DNA from: Acidimicrobiales bacterium
Lineage (GTDB): Bacteria > Actinomycetota > Acidimicrobiia > Acidimicrobiales > AC-9
DNA: 57,785 nucleotides
Assembly (NCBI GenBank): GCA_036270875.1
Contig: DATBBR010000007.1
Span: forward strand, 1 to 57,785
Reading direction: 5' to 3'
The position numbers were made by a program, and so were the translations under genes. Positions within the stretch are counted from its first letter, which is position 1. Every line of letters begins with the position of its first letter. Under the pieces are notes generated by a model. That model made no database searches, was not told the DNA's origin, and saw nothing but the letters and a program-made list of their open reading frames with translations. Below are positions 8,571-16,782 of the stretch, piece by piece.

Positions 8571-8788
8571 AGAGCGTCCTCCTTGCCCAGCACCGGACGG
8601 TAGCCATGGTACGGGCTCGCTCGCCACGCGGTCCGGGCATAGGGTGCAAAAGCGACAATAGACAGGAGCGGACGGTCCCTTCGGCGAACTACCTCACAGA
8701 ACGAGGCGAAGGCCGTCGCCGACACAGGGCGGGATCGTCGCCAGCAAGGCGGATCGTGAGGCACCGGGAAGAGACCCGCTCGAGATGG

Positions 8789-11149
8789 ATGCCCCATCGA
8801 GCTGGAAGGGGCACAGGTCGCAGGCTGCTGCAGCCTGCACCTGATCGCGGGCGTCCGCGCCTCCTGCTGGCTGGGGGAGCTGGCCTCCTTGTCATCGCCT
8901 GGGGGGCGAGCGCGTTGGGGATCATCCCGCCGACGACGACAATGGCCCCGCTGGCCGCGATCCTCCCCCCGGTCAGCTCCCCCTCGCTGACAACACCCCC
9001 GCCTCCGTCGATTCCGATCACGATCCCGGGGACGACCTCGACGACCCAACCACGGCAGAACCCCCCTCCTTCGCCCCCACCGCAGAGCCAGCCCGCGCCC
9101 CCGCCGAACAGCTCGGGCGCCACTGGTCCTGGTGGTCTCCAACCCAGCAGCCCGCGGGTCGGTACCGCCTCCGGACCTGCACCCGTCTCGACCCCGCTGG
9201 GCGCGGGTGAGGCAGCACCGCCTCAGGCCGGCCCCGCCGTCCCTGCCCTCAGGGGTCCGGTGCCTGTCGGCAAGGGCATGTGGATCTGGGCACCGCCACG
9301 ACAACCCGGACCGTCGGACGCCGCCATTCGGACGCCGTCGGATTTCTCGAGAGCGCTCCTCGCCGCCCTCGGCGAACCGAACACCGGCCCCAACGTTCAA
9401 GCCATCGATGCCTGGCAGGCCGCCGAGGGGGGCTTCGTCCACCTGAACCCGCTCAACACGACCCAGACGGCGCCGGCATCGACGACATGGAACTCCGTGG
9501 GAGTCAAGTCCTACCCAGACTGGAAGACAGCCATCAGGGCGACCACCCAGACCCTGCGGAACGGTCAGTACCGCGGGATCCTCGCCGCCTTGAAGTCCGG
9601 GAACAACGCGGAGGCGGTGGCCCGTGCCGTCGCCGCTTCGCCGTGGGGCACGGGGGACTTCTCTCGGTCCATCGGGCAACGCTACGCCGTTGCCACCAAC
9701 GGGGCTGACGTCTCAGTCATCAATTCCATGGTCACCAGAGCCCAGGCCGCTGGCCTCACCTACGTCGTCGTGCTCCTTGGCTCGAGCGATGGCACCTTCG
9801 ACCAGCAGAGCTTTCTCGACGCCTTCCTGCCCTCGGCCCATGCCGCCAACATCCGGGTCTACGGCGCCGACGTGCCCAGCCTCACCAACCCGCAGGCCGA
9901 TATCGCCCGGACACTCTCGGAGATCACCTACACGACGCCCGACCAGGACCGGATCGACGGCATCGTCGCCGACCTGGAGCCCGGGCGGGGGGGCGCCTTC
10001 AACTCGGCGGCAGGTCAGACCTACGGCAGCAGTCTCAGGGCCGCGGTGGGCCCTGATCTCCCCCTCGTCGCCGCCGTGCCCGCCCCTCCCGGTCCGACGC
10101 CTGCCGTCTCGGCCCCGTCTGGCCCCGTGCCCCCAGTCTCGCCACCGCCGTCCGCCGGCGGCGCCTATCCCTATGCCCAGGTGGTCGCGCCCTTCGACGC
10201 CGTGGCAGTCATGGATCCCGCCACGGGACCGGGCCACGCAGACCTTGGCCCGGCGATGAACGCCCTGGCCCCGCTGGGCAAGCCCTTGATCGCGGTGGAC
10301 CAGACCTTGACGGCCTCCCCGCCGCCTTCACCGACAGCCCCCGACCCGGTGCGAGACCAGGTTCTCAACTTCGTCAACGCGGCCGACACCATGAGAGCCA
10401 CGTCGGTCGCCTTCTGGAGCTGGGAGACGGCCAGTCAGTCGGTGTTCGACACGCTGCAGGCCGCACCGCAGTTCAGCCTTCCGGCTGCCCCCGCGCCGAT
10501 GTCGGCCAGTCAGGTCAGGGACTGGCAGGCGCTGCTCACCGGCCTGGGGTTCCCGGTCCCTGGCTCCGGACAATGGGATGCCCCCACGACGGCGGCCGTC
10601 AAGGCGTACCAGCAGGCCGCGGCCAGTCCCGTGACCGGCATGATCGATGACGCGACGCGAACCAACATGCTCACGCCCTTCCCCCCGCCCGTCCCCGCCG
10701 ACCTGCTCGCCAGCTCGCTCGCCGTCCCCGGAGGCGTGGCCGGCCCCGGTGGTGCCGGACTGCCATTGCCGCGTCAGTACCTGAACAACGGGAGCGTCGA
10801 CCAGGGCGTGGACTACTCAGCCCCTGGTGGCACGCCTCTGTTCGCCATGGGCTCGGGCACCATCATCCAGGAAGGCATCGGTGGGTTCGGGCCCAATGCC
10901 CCGGTGCTGCAGATCACCTCCGGCCCGCTGACCGGCAAGACCGTCTACTACGGCCATTCGGGGCCAGACCTGGTCCCCGTCGGAGCCAATGTCGTCCAGG
11001 GCCAGCAGATCTCCAGCGTCGGGTACGGCATCGTCGGCATCTCGACCGGCCCACACCTCGAGGTCGGCTTCTGGCCCCTCAGCCACACGGGGGCGGGCCA
11101 GGCCATGCTCGACTACATCAACGTCGTCGAGCATTCCACCGGTGGGTGA
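8789..11149 (+). CDS. Exported multidomain cell-wall protein (lysozyme-like, PG-binding, degenerate M23-like)
   Basis: About 786 aa. Order from the N-terminus: basic stretch and one hydrophobic helix (LLLAGGAGLLVIAWGASAL), a Pro/Ser/Thr-rich linker to about residue 150, a domain around 185-270 with AIDAWQAAEGG and LNPLNTTQ typical of phage-tail/lysozyme-like modules, a central ~230-residue region interrupted by Pro repeats that resembles a TIM-barrel secreted domain, a PG_binding_1 module near 572-625 (DWQALLTGLGF, TTAAVKAYQQ), and a LytM/M23-like end. In the last, the zinc motifs HxGxD and HxH read DQGVD and HLE, so catalysis is unlikely. Start is uncertain: GTG 8756 and ATG 8606 are alternatives. 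A role in wall binding or remodelling is inferred. Confidence 0.75.
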   Translation: MPHRAGRGTGRRLLQPAPDRGRPRLLLAGGAGLLVIAWGASALGIIPPTTTMAPLAAILPPVSSPSLTTPPPPSIPITIPGTTSTTQPRQNPPPSPPPQSQPAPPPNSSGATGPGGLQPSSPRVGTASGPAPVSTPLGAGEAAPPQAGPAVPALRGPVPVGKGMWIWAPPRQPGPSDAAIRTPSDFSRALLAALGEPNTGPNVQAIDAWQAAEGGFVHLNPLNTTQTAPASTTWNSVGVKSYPDWKTAIRATTQTLRNGQYRGILAALKSGNNAEAVARAVAASPWGTGDFSRSIGQRYAVATNGADVSVINSMVTRAQAAGLTYVVVLLGSSDGTFDQQSFLDAFLPSAHAANIRVYGADVPSLTNPQADIARTLSEITYTTPDQDRIDGIVADLEPGRGGAFNSAAGQTYGSSLRAAVGPDLPLVAAVPAPPGPTPAVSAPSGPVPPVSPPPSAGGAYPYAQVVAPFDAVAVMDPATGPGHADLGPAMNALAPLGKPLIAVDQTLTASPPPSPTAPDPVRDQVLNFVNAADTMRATSVAFWSWETASQSVFDTLQAAPQFSLPAAPAPMSASQVRDWQALLTGLGFPVPGSGQWDAPTTAAVKAYQQAAASPVTGMIDDATRTNMLTPFPPPVPADLLASSLAVPGGVAGPGGAGLPLPRQYLNNGSVDQGVDYSAPGGTPLFAMGSGTIIQEGIGGFGPNAPVLQITSGPLTGKTVYYGHSGPDLVPVGANVVQGQQISSVGYGIVGISTGPHLEVGFWPLSHTGAGQAMLDYINVVEHSTGG

Positions 11150-11195
11150 CGTCGTGCTCGTCACCAACGACTGCCTCCGCGGGCTGAACCGAAGC

Positions 11196-11223
11196 TAGCC
11201 GCCCGGTACGTTACGGGCTGCTA
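11196..11223 (+). terminator. Imperfect hairpin after the cell-wall protein gene
   Basis: Arms TAGC-C-GCCCG and CGGGC-T-GCTA pair over nine positions with one internal mismatch around an 8-nt loop. It is 46 bp beyond the stop and 65 bp ahead of the aldehyde dehydrogenase start. No T-tract; assigned from structure and position. Confidence 0.35.
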
Positions 11224-11288
11224 CGTGATCCGCTGAGCCAGGGCGCCGTGGGCCAGCCCGGCACCTGACCGCGAACGAGGAGGGCCAC

Positions 11289-12707
11289 GTGACTGTCACG
11301 ACGGTGGACCCGGCGAGTGGTCGAGCACTGACCACGTACGACGAGACGACTCCGGCGGAGCTGGACGCGCTGCTCGACAGGGCCCATGGCGCGGCCCACG
11401 GTTGGGGACAAACGGCACCTGACCAACGGGCCGAGGGACTGCGCCGACTCTCGCAGGTCCTGACGGAGCGGCAGGAGGAGCTGAGCCTGCTGGCCACGCG
11501 GGAGATGGGCAAGCCGCTGGCCGAGAGCCACGCCGAGGTGGCGAAGTGTGCCCGAACATGTGAGTGGTTCGCCGAGCATGCCCCAGCCCTGCTGAAGCCC
11601 GAGGTCGTGGAGACAGAGGCGCTGCGGAGCCAGGTCATCGCGACGCCCCTCGGGGTGCTGCTGGCAATCATGCCCTGGAACTTCCCCTACTGGCAGGTAG
11701 TCCGCGCCCTGGCCCCAGCGCTGGCGGCCGGCAACGTCGTCGTCCTCAAGCACGCACCGTCGACGACCGGCTGCGGCCTGGCCCTGGCCGCCGCCGCGAC
11801 CGCGGCGGGGCTGCCAGTGGGGACACTCTCGGTGCTCGTCGTCGATGCCGAGCGCACCGCCGATGTCGTCGACGACGTGATCGCCGACGACCGGGTGGCA
11901 GCGGTCACCCTGACGGGCTCGACCCGTGCCGGCCGTTCGGTCGCTGCCGCCGCAGGACGGGCGCTCAAGAAGACGGTGCTCGAACTTGGCGGGAGCGACC
12001 CGTTCGTCGTGCTCGCCGACGCCGACCTCGAGGCTGCCGCCGCCTGGGCGGCGCGCAGCCGGTTCCAGAACACCGGGCAATCCTGCATCGCCGCCAAGCG
12101 CATCATCGTCGAGGAGGCGGTCGCCGACGCCTTCACCGAGAAGCTGCTGGCCCAGGTCAGAGACCTGCAGTTGGGTGACCCCACCGAGGACGGGGTGACG
12201 ATCGGGCCGCTGGCCCGAGAGGACCTGCGGGACGCCGTCGACCGCCAGGTCCGCGACTCCGTGGCCCGGGGAGCCCGGGTCCTGGTCGGCGGCCGCGTCC
12301 CACACCGGCCCGGCTTCTACTACGAGCCGACGGTCCTCGACGAGGTCCGACCTGGCATGCCGGTGCTCGAAGAAGAGGTGTTCGGCCCCGCCGTCCCCGT
12401 ACTGCGAGCCGCGAGCGCCGACGAAGCGCTGGCGCTCGCCAACGCCACCGCCTACGGGCTCGGCAGCGCCGTGTGGACCTCAGACCTGGCTCGCGGCGAG
12501 GTCTTCGCCGCCCGCCTCGATGCCGGACACACCGCCGTGAACGGCATGACCGTCTCCGACCCGCGTCTGCCGTTCGGGGGCGTCAAGGACTCGGGCTACG
12601 GCCGCGAGCTGTCGCATCAGGGGCTGTTCGAGTTCGTCAACATCCATGCCGTCGTCGTCAATGCTCCCGACGGGCCGCGTGAGGACCGGCGGACGGCGAG
12701 CGAGTAG
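11289..12707 (+). CDS. NAD(P)-dependent aldehyde dehydrogenase, succinate-semialdehyde dehydrogenase-like
   Basis: A 472-aa ALDH. Catalytic residues are intact: Asn131 (PWNFPYW), Lys154, Glu232 (ELGGSDPF) and nucleophile Cys266 (NTGQSCIAAKR). The ELGGSDPFVVL and GQSCIAAKR forms are characteristic of the GabD/SSADH-like branch, so a short semialdehyde is the best guess for substrate. GTG start with GGAGGG a few bases upstream. It leads a same-strand run with acetolactate synthase, a beta-helix protein and OsmC, though the 96-bp gap to the next gene leaves operon membership open. Exact substrate is not determined by sequence. Confidence 0.88.
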   Translation: MTVTTVDPASGRALTTYDETTPAELDALLDRAHGAAHGWGQTAPDQRAEGLRRLSQVLTERQEELSLLATREMGKPLAESHAEVAKCARTCEWFAEHAPALLKPEVVETEALRSQVIATPLGVLLAIMPWNFPYWQVVRALAPALAAGNVVVLKHAPSTTGCGLALAAAATAAGLPVGTLSVLVVDAERTADVVDDVIADDRVAAVTLTGSTRAGRSVAAAAGRALKKTVLELGGSDPFVVLADADLEAAAAWAARSRFQNTGQSCIAAKRIIVEEAVADAFTEKLLAQVRDLQLGDPTEDGVTIGPLAREDLRDAVDRQVRDSVARGARVLVGGRVPHRPGFYYEPTVLDEVRPGMPVLEEEVFGPAVPVLRAASADEALALANATAYGLGSAVWTSDLARGEVFAARLDAGHTAVNGMTVSDPRLPFGGVKDSGYGRELSHQGLFEFVNIHAVVVNAPDGPREDRRTASE

Positions 12708-12803
12708 CACCATGCCCCGCAGTAGCCTCCGATCGGGTGAGGACCAGCTTCCATCCAGCGGTGGCACCTGGCTCATGGTCGACAAGCAGCAGGAGGGAGT
12801 GAG

Positions 12804-14447
12804 ATGGGTACGGCAGCAGAGCTGATCGTGCGCTGCCTCGAGCACGAAGGAGTGAGCTGCGTCTTCGGGATACCCGGAGAGGAGAACATCCACTTCACCG
12901 ACGCCGTCGTCCGCTCGTCAATTCGATACGTGCTGGTCCGCCACGAGCAAGCCGCTGCCTTCATGGCCGAGATCCACGGCCGTCTCACCGGCGCCGCTGG
13001 CGTGTGCTCGGCCACGTTGGGCCCCGGGGCCATCAACATGCTCCTCGGCGTCGCCGACGCGACGACCAACAGCTCCCCCCTGGTGGCACTGTCCGCCCAG
13101 GTCGGCCTCAACCGGATCTACAAGGAGTCGCACCAGAGCGTCGACCTGGTGTCCATGTACGCTCCGGTCGCGAAGTGGGCCGCCACGGTGCTGAGTGGCG
13201 AGGCGATCCCGGAGATGACCCGCAAGGCGTTCAAGCTGGCCCAGGCCGAGCGTCCCGGTGCGGTCTACCTGGCGGTCCCCGAAGACATCGAGGCAGCCGC
13301 CGTCAGTCCGGACCTCACGCCGCTCGAGCTGAACGTGCCGAGGCCCGACGAACCGTCCCCGTCGCAGATCCGCCGGGCGGCCGACGTTCTCGACAACGCC
13401 GTCTGCCCGATCGTGCTGGCCGGTCACGGGGCCGCGCGCGCGGGGGCCTCGGATGCCTTGATGCGCTTCTCGACCAACCTGGGCCTCCCGGTCGCCACGA
13501 CCTTTCACGGCAAGGGGGTGTTCCCCGACGACCACCCCAATGCCCTCGGCGCCGTGGGCTTCATGGCCCATGACTATGTCAACTTCGGCTTCGATCAGGC
13601 AGACGTCATCGTCTGTGTGGGCTACGAGCTCCAGGAGTTCGACCCCGCCCGGATCAACCCCCACGCCGACAAGCGGATCATCCACATCAGCCGGTTCCCA
13701 GCCGAGGTCGACAGCCACTACACGGTGGACGTCGGCATACAGGCCGAGCTGGGGCGAACGCTTGATGCGTTGGCAACGGCGACCTCACGCCGCTTTGCCG
13801 TCGCCACGGCCGACGAGAAGATTCGCGCCCTGCTGGCCAGTGAGCTCGCCGTCGGATCAGACGAGTCCGTTCCCGTGAAGCCCCAACGGCTCGTGGCCGA
13901 CATCCGGTCGGCGATGGGCCGCGGGGACGTCGTGCTCGCCGACACCGGCGCGGTGAAGATGTGGATGGCCCGCCTCTACCCAACCTACGAGCCCAACACC
14001 TGCCTCTTCTCGAACGGGCTGTCCACCATGGGCTTTGCTCTGCCTGGCGCCATCGCAGCCAAGCTGGCATTTCCTGAGCGCCGGGTGCTCGCCGCCGTGG
14101 GGGACGGAGCCTTCCTGATGAACTCCCAGGAGCTCGAGACCGCCGTTCGGGAGCGCCTCCCGCTGACGGTGCTCGTGTGGGAGGACGACGCCTATGGCCT
14201 CATCAAATGGAAGATGCAGCTTGACCTGGGCAGGGACGTGAGCACCGACTTCACCAACCCGGACCTGGTTGCCTACGCCGAGAGCTTCGGGGCACGGGGC
14301 TACCGCATCCGCTCGGCAGATGCGCTCCTGCCCACGTTGCGAGAGGCCCTGGACTCGGAGACCGTGTCGGTCGTCGCCTGCCCGGTGGACTACAGCGAGA
14401 ACCTGCGCCTCACCTCGATGCTCGGAGAGCTCAGCGGGCCCTTCTGA
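12804..14447 (+). CDS. Thiamine-diphosphate enzyme, acetolactate synthase large-subunit type
   Basis: A 547-aa ThDP-dependent enzyme. Catalytic Glu48 (VRHEQAAAFMA) lies in the Pyr domain and the PP-domain cofactor motif begins GDGAFLMNS at about residue 433, ending DDAYG. No regulatory small subunit (ilvN) follows. Residues such as MNSQELETAVRERLP and the YAESFGARG segment resemble catabolic AlsS-type synthases more than the IlvB/IlvN anabolic enzyme, and pyruvate to acetolactate is the family reaction. Related benzoylformate-decarboxylase-like or oxalyl-CoA-type relatives are a possible alternative. AGGAGG is 7 nt before the ATG. It sits next to an aldehyde dehydrogenase, which fits a semialdehyde/2-oxoacid pathway. 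Confidence 0.8.
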   Translation: MGTAAELIVRCLEHEGVSCVFGIPGEENIHFTDAVVRSSIRYVLVRHEQAAAFMAEIHGRLTGAAGVCSATLGPGAINMLLGVADATTNSSPLVALSAQVGLNRIYKESHQSVDLVSMYAPVAKWAATVLSGEAIPEMTRKAFKLAQAERPGAVYLAVPEDIEAAAVSPDLTPLELNVPRPDEPSPSQIRRAADVLDNAVCPIVLAGHGAARAGASDALMRFSTNLGLPVATTFHGKGVFPDDHPNALGAVGFMAHDYVNFGFDQADVIVCVGYELQEFDPARINPHADKRIIHISRFPAEVDSHYTVDVGIQAELGRTLDALATATSRRFAVATADEKIRALLASELAVGSDESVPVKPQRLVADIRSAMGRGDVVLADTGAVKMWMARLYPTYEPNTCLFSNGLSTMGFALPGAIAAKLAFPERRVLAAVGDGAFLMNSQELETAVRERLPLTVLVWEDDAYGLIKWKMQLDLGRDVSTDFTNPDLVAYAESFGARGYRIRSADALLPTLREALDSETVSVVACPVDYSENLRLTSMLGELSGPF

Positions 14448-14528
14448 GCCCGAGTGGCGCCCTGGTTGCCGGTCACTCCCGACTCTAAGGTGTGTCACGT
14501 CCATCCACTCCACCGGGAGGTGACGGCG

Positions 14529-14576
14529 ATGTCGAGCGTCATGGTTTCCCACGGTCGATCGTTGCCCACCTCATGA
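14529..14576 (+). other. Candidate 15-codon leader ORF coupled to the beta-helix gene
   Basis: ATG 14529 has a GGGAGG site (14515-14520) 8 nt upstream and opens a reading frame MSSVMVSHGRSLPTS that ends TGA 14574-14576, overlapping the ATG (14573) of the next gene as ATGA. The main gene has no Shine-Dalgarno of its own just before 14573. Translational coupling, or a frameshift near the N-terminus of the main gene, would explain this. No experimental support. Confidence 0.4.
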
Positions 14577-15625
14577 GCGCCGGACCGGGCAGCGCTGTCG
14601 CCGACCAGGAGGCTGGTCCGTTCCAGATCGCCGGCTCCGCAGTGGTGCTGGGATCGGCCCGCCTGGGTGAGGGGTCGCTGCTGGCCGAGGGTGCGGTCAT
14701 CCGATCGGAGGACGGGGCGGTCGAGATCGGCGCCGGATCGGCCGTGATCGAGAACGGCGTGGTGGTCGGCACCACGGCAATCCCGACCACCATCGGGCGC
14801 CGAACCACGTTCGGCCACCGCTGCATGGTGATCGGAGCAGCCGTGGGCGACCTCTGCGAGATCGGGAACGCCTCGACGCTGATGCCCGGCGCCCGGCTCG
14901 GCGACCGGGTCTTCCTCGGCGAGGGAACAGTCGTGCCGCCGGGGATGACCCTGCCGAGCGAGGTCGTGGCCGTCGGACGGCCAGCGCGAGTCGTGCGATC
15001 CGCGAGCCCAGACGACCTCCGTCGCCTCGCCGGTCTGCGCGGCGGCGACCTCTCCGTGCCGGAGCACACCGCCATCACCATCGAGAACAGACAGGAGACC
15101 CTCGCCATGGGCCAGCTGTACGCCTACCGAGGCACCCTACCGACCATCGCCGCCTCGGCGACGCTGTTCGCCACCGCCGAGATCACCGGCGACGTCGTTG
15201 TCGGCGAACGCAGCATCATCGGCGCCGGCGTCAAGATCATCGGCGATTCCCACGGCCCGGTTCGCATCGGCGACGATGTCCAGATCCTCGAGAACACGGT
15301 CTTGCACCTGCTGCCGGACAACGAGCTCATCATCGACGACAGAGTCATCGTCGGCCCGGGCGCCATGATCCACGGCTGTCACATCGGCGCCGGATCTGTC
15401 GTCGAGCCGGGCGCGATCGTCTGCGACGGCAGCGGGCTCGGGGCCGGTTGCATCGTGCGCGCCGGAGCCGTCGTCAAGCAGCGCTCGCAGCTGCCGCCGG
15501 GCTCCGATATCGACGGCCTGCCGGCCACGGCCGTCGGTCGCCTGCCTGAGCCGCCAGAGATGCCGAGCTGGGCGCTCAGGCCGGACGATCTTCCTGTCCC
15601 GGCAGCTGGCGGGCCTGGTCTGTGA
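14573..15625 (+). CDS. Tandem left-handed beta-helix protein (two gamma-carbonic-anhydrase/acetyltransferase-like domains)
   Basis: About 350 aa made of two hexapeptide-repeat (LbH) modules. The first half (about 20-150) has repeats such as VIENGVVVG, IGRRTTFG, IGNASTLMPG; the second (about 175-320) is a gamma-carbonic-anhydrase-like copy starting MGQLYAYRG with IIGAGVKII, VRIGDDVQI, IVGPGAMIHGCHIG. In true gamma-CAs three His bind zinc; here the LH and IH positions exist but the VGHxxxxH His is Pro (VGPGAMIH), so metal binding is doubtful. Usual family members are a single 170-200 aa module, so this is a duplication/fusion. The stop overlaps the OsmC start (GTGA). Acyl transfer or a scaffold role is possible. 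Confidence 0.75.
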   Translation: MSAGPGSAVADQEAGPFQIAGSAVVLGSARLGEGSLLAEGAVIRSEDGAVEIGAGSAVIENGVVVGTTAIPTTIGRRTTFGHRCMVIGAAVGDLCEIGNASTLMPGARLGDRVFLGEGTVVPPGMTLPSEVVAVGRPARVVRSASPDDLRRLAGLRGGDLSVPEHTAITIENRQETLAMGQLYAYRGTLPTIAASATLFATAEITGDVVVGERSIIGAGVKIIGDSHGPVRIGDDVQILENTVLHLLPDNELIIDDRVIVGPGAMIHGCHIGAGSVVEPGAIVCDGSGLGAGCIVRAGAVVKQRSQLPPGSDIDGLPATAVGRLPEPPEMPSWALRPDDLPVPAAGGPGL

Positions 15626-16044
15626 CCACCGTCCGTCACATCGCCCAGGCAGTCGCCTCCACCGGCTCGAACGTGCCCGCCTACCGGGTGGACATCCGTG
15701 TCGGCAACCACCAGCTCGTCGCTGACGAGCCGCCTGACACCGGCGGGGACGACTTCGGGCCGTCGCCGTTCGGTCTTCTGACCAGCGCCCTGGCCGCGTG
15801 CACGGCCACGACCCTTCGCATGTACGCCGAACGTCACGACTGGGAGCTGAGCACCATCGACGTCGATGCGCGGTACGAGGTCGACGACAACCGGCACGGC
15901 ACGATCGCGCGATCGATCACGGTTCCCGCTGACATGCCGGGAGAGCAGCTCGACGCGCTTGCATCGATCGCCGACCGGACACCGGTGACGCGCGCCATCC
16001 GGGCTGGCACACCCATCACCACGACGATGCGGCGAGGGAGCTGA
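15622..16044 (+). CDS. OsmC family protein lacking the second cysteine
   Basis: A 140-aa OsmC-fold protein. Cys60 (ALAACTATTLRMYA) matches the peroxidatic cysteine and the helix after it is typical. The second cysteine of the family would be in the segment ADRTPVTRAI, where it is Thr120, so this copy cannot use the classic two-cysteine cycle. It overlaps the upstream beta-helix gene by 4 bp (GTGA), so the two are translated together. It is a distant paralogue of the OsmC gene at 1235. A function beyond the OsmC fold is not readable. Confidence 0.85.
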   Translation: MTTVRHIAQAVASTGSNVPAYRVDIRVGNHQLVADEPPDTGGDDFGPSPFGLLTSALAACTATTLRMYAERHDWELSTIDVDARYEVDDNRHGTIARSITVPADMPGEQLDALASIADRTPVTRAIRAGTPITTTMRRGS

Positions 16045-16122
16045 GGGGTGAAACCATGCCGCACGGCACCGTGGGTTGGTGACCCGGGCTTCGAGCGGCA
16101 TCCGCGCCGCCACGGCCACTCA

Positions 16123-16782
16123 TCAGCGGATCCGTTCGTGACGCTCTGCCAGCACACGGTCCCATTTGACGGCCGGAACGGCGGCTGGGAGCGGCCGGAT
16201 CGGCCCAGGGCGAAGCCCATCGAGCACGAGGTCCAGGTGGCGCTCCCAGATTCGGGGGGCGGTGCGGCGAGTGGCCTCCACGAGGTCTGTGATCGTCCAA
16301 AACAGGACCACGAGGTCCTGGTAGACGACATCCTCACGCAGGGCGCCGAAGTCCTTGGCCCGCTGGATCAGGACTTCCATCGCCCCAGCGATCTCGTGGC
16401 GAACTGCGGCGATGCCAGGCGCGCCCCACAGCAGGCGCGACGGAAGCCCATGAGCAGCATGAAACGCTGTCGCCTGTCGGACGAAGCACTCCAACCCATC
16501 GCCGCCCGGCGACTCGAGCGATCTCCGTGCAATCTCCAACGTCTGTTGATGCAGCGGAAACACGGCGGCATCGAGGAGATCACACTTGTTGGGAAAACGG
16601 CGGTAGATGGTGCCGACCCCGACCCCGGCACGCCTGGCGACCTCCTCGATGGAGAAGGCCGTCCCGCACTCGTCGAAGACCTCTCGCGCCGCGGTGAGGA
16701 CGCGCTCGAGGTTGCGAGCCGCGTCCTGCCGCAGCTCGTGGCTCGGCGCGTGGCTCGGCTCGTCCCCCTGATGAACCGTCAT
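16123..16782 (-). CDS. TetR/AcrR family regulator
   Basis: A 219-aa protein. Residues about 24-70 form the TetR helix-turn-helix, with RVLTAAREVFDECG followed by the recognition element RRAGVGVGTIYRRFPNK. The all-alpha C-terminal ligand domain is standard length. Its ATG overlaps the stop of the upstream MFS gene (ATGA at 16779-16782), so pump and regulator share an mRNA; the regulator probably represses both, releasing on binding the pump's substrate. The likely operator is the CGGAA-N5-TTCCG palindrome upstream of the pump gene. Confidence 0.9.
   Translation of the reverse strand: MTVHQGDEPSHAPSHELRQDAARNLERVLTAAREVFDECGTAFSIEEVARRAGVGVGTIYRRFPNKCDLLDAAVFPLHQQTLEIARRSLESPGGDGLECFVRQATAFHAAHGLPSRLLWGAPGIAAVRHEIAGAMEVLIQRAKDFGALREDVVYQDLVVLFWTITDLVEATRRTAPRIWERHLDLVLDGLRPGPIRPLPAAVPAVKWDRVLAERHERIR

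Noticed and set aside
6051-8603. Long open frame (850 codons) on the plus strand, antisense to zwf and the channel gene
   Set aside because: It is a GC-codon shadow of two genes on the other strand with clear motifs; its protein has no recognisable domain and is rich in His/Gly/Arg.
8940-9240. Tandem repeat or CRISPR-like region
   Set aside because: It is the coding sequence of a Pro/Ser/Thr-rich linker with no regular spacing.
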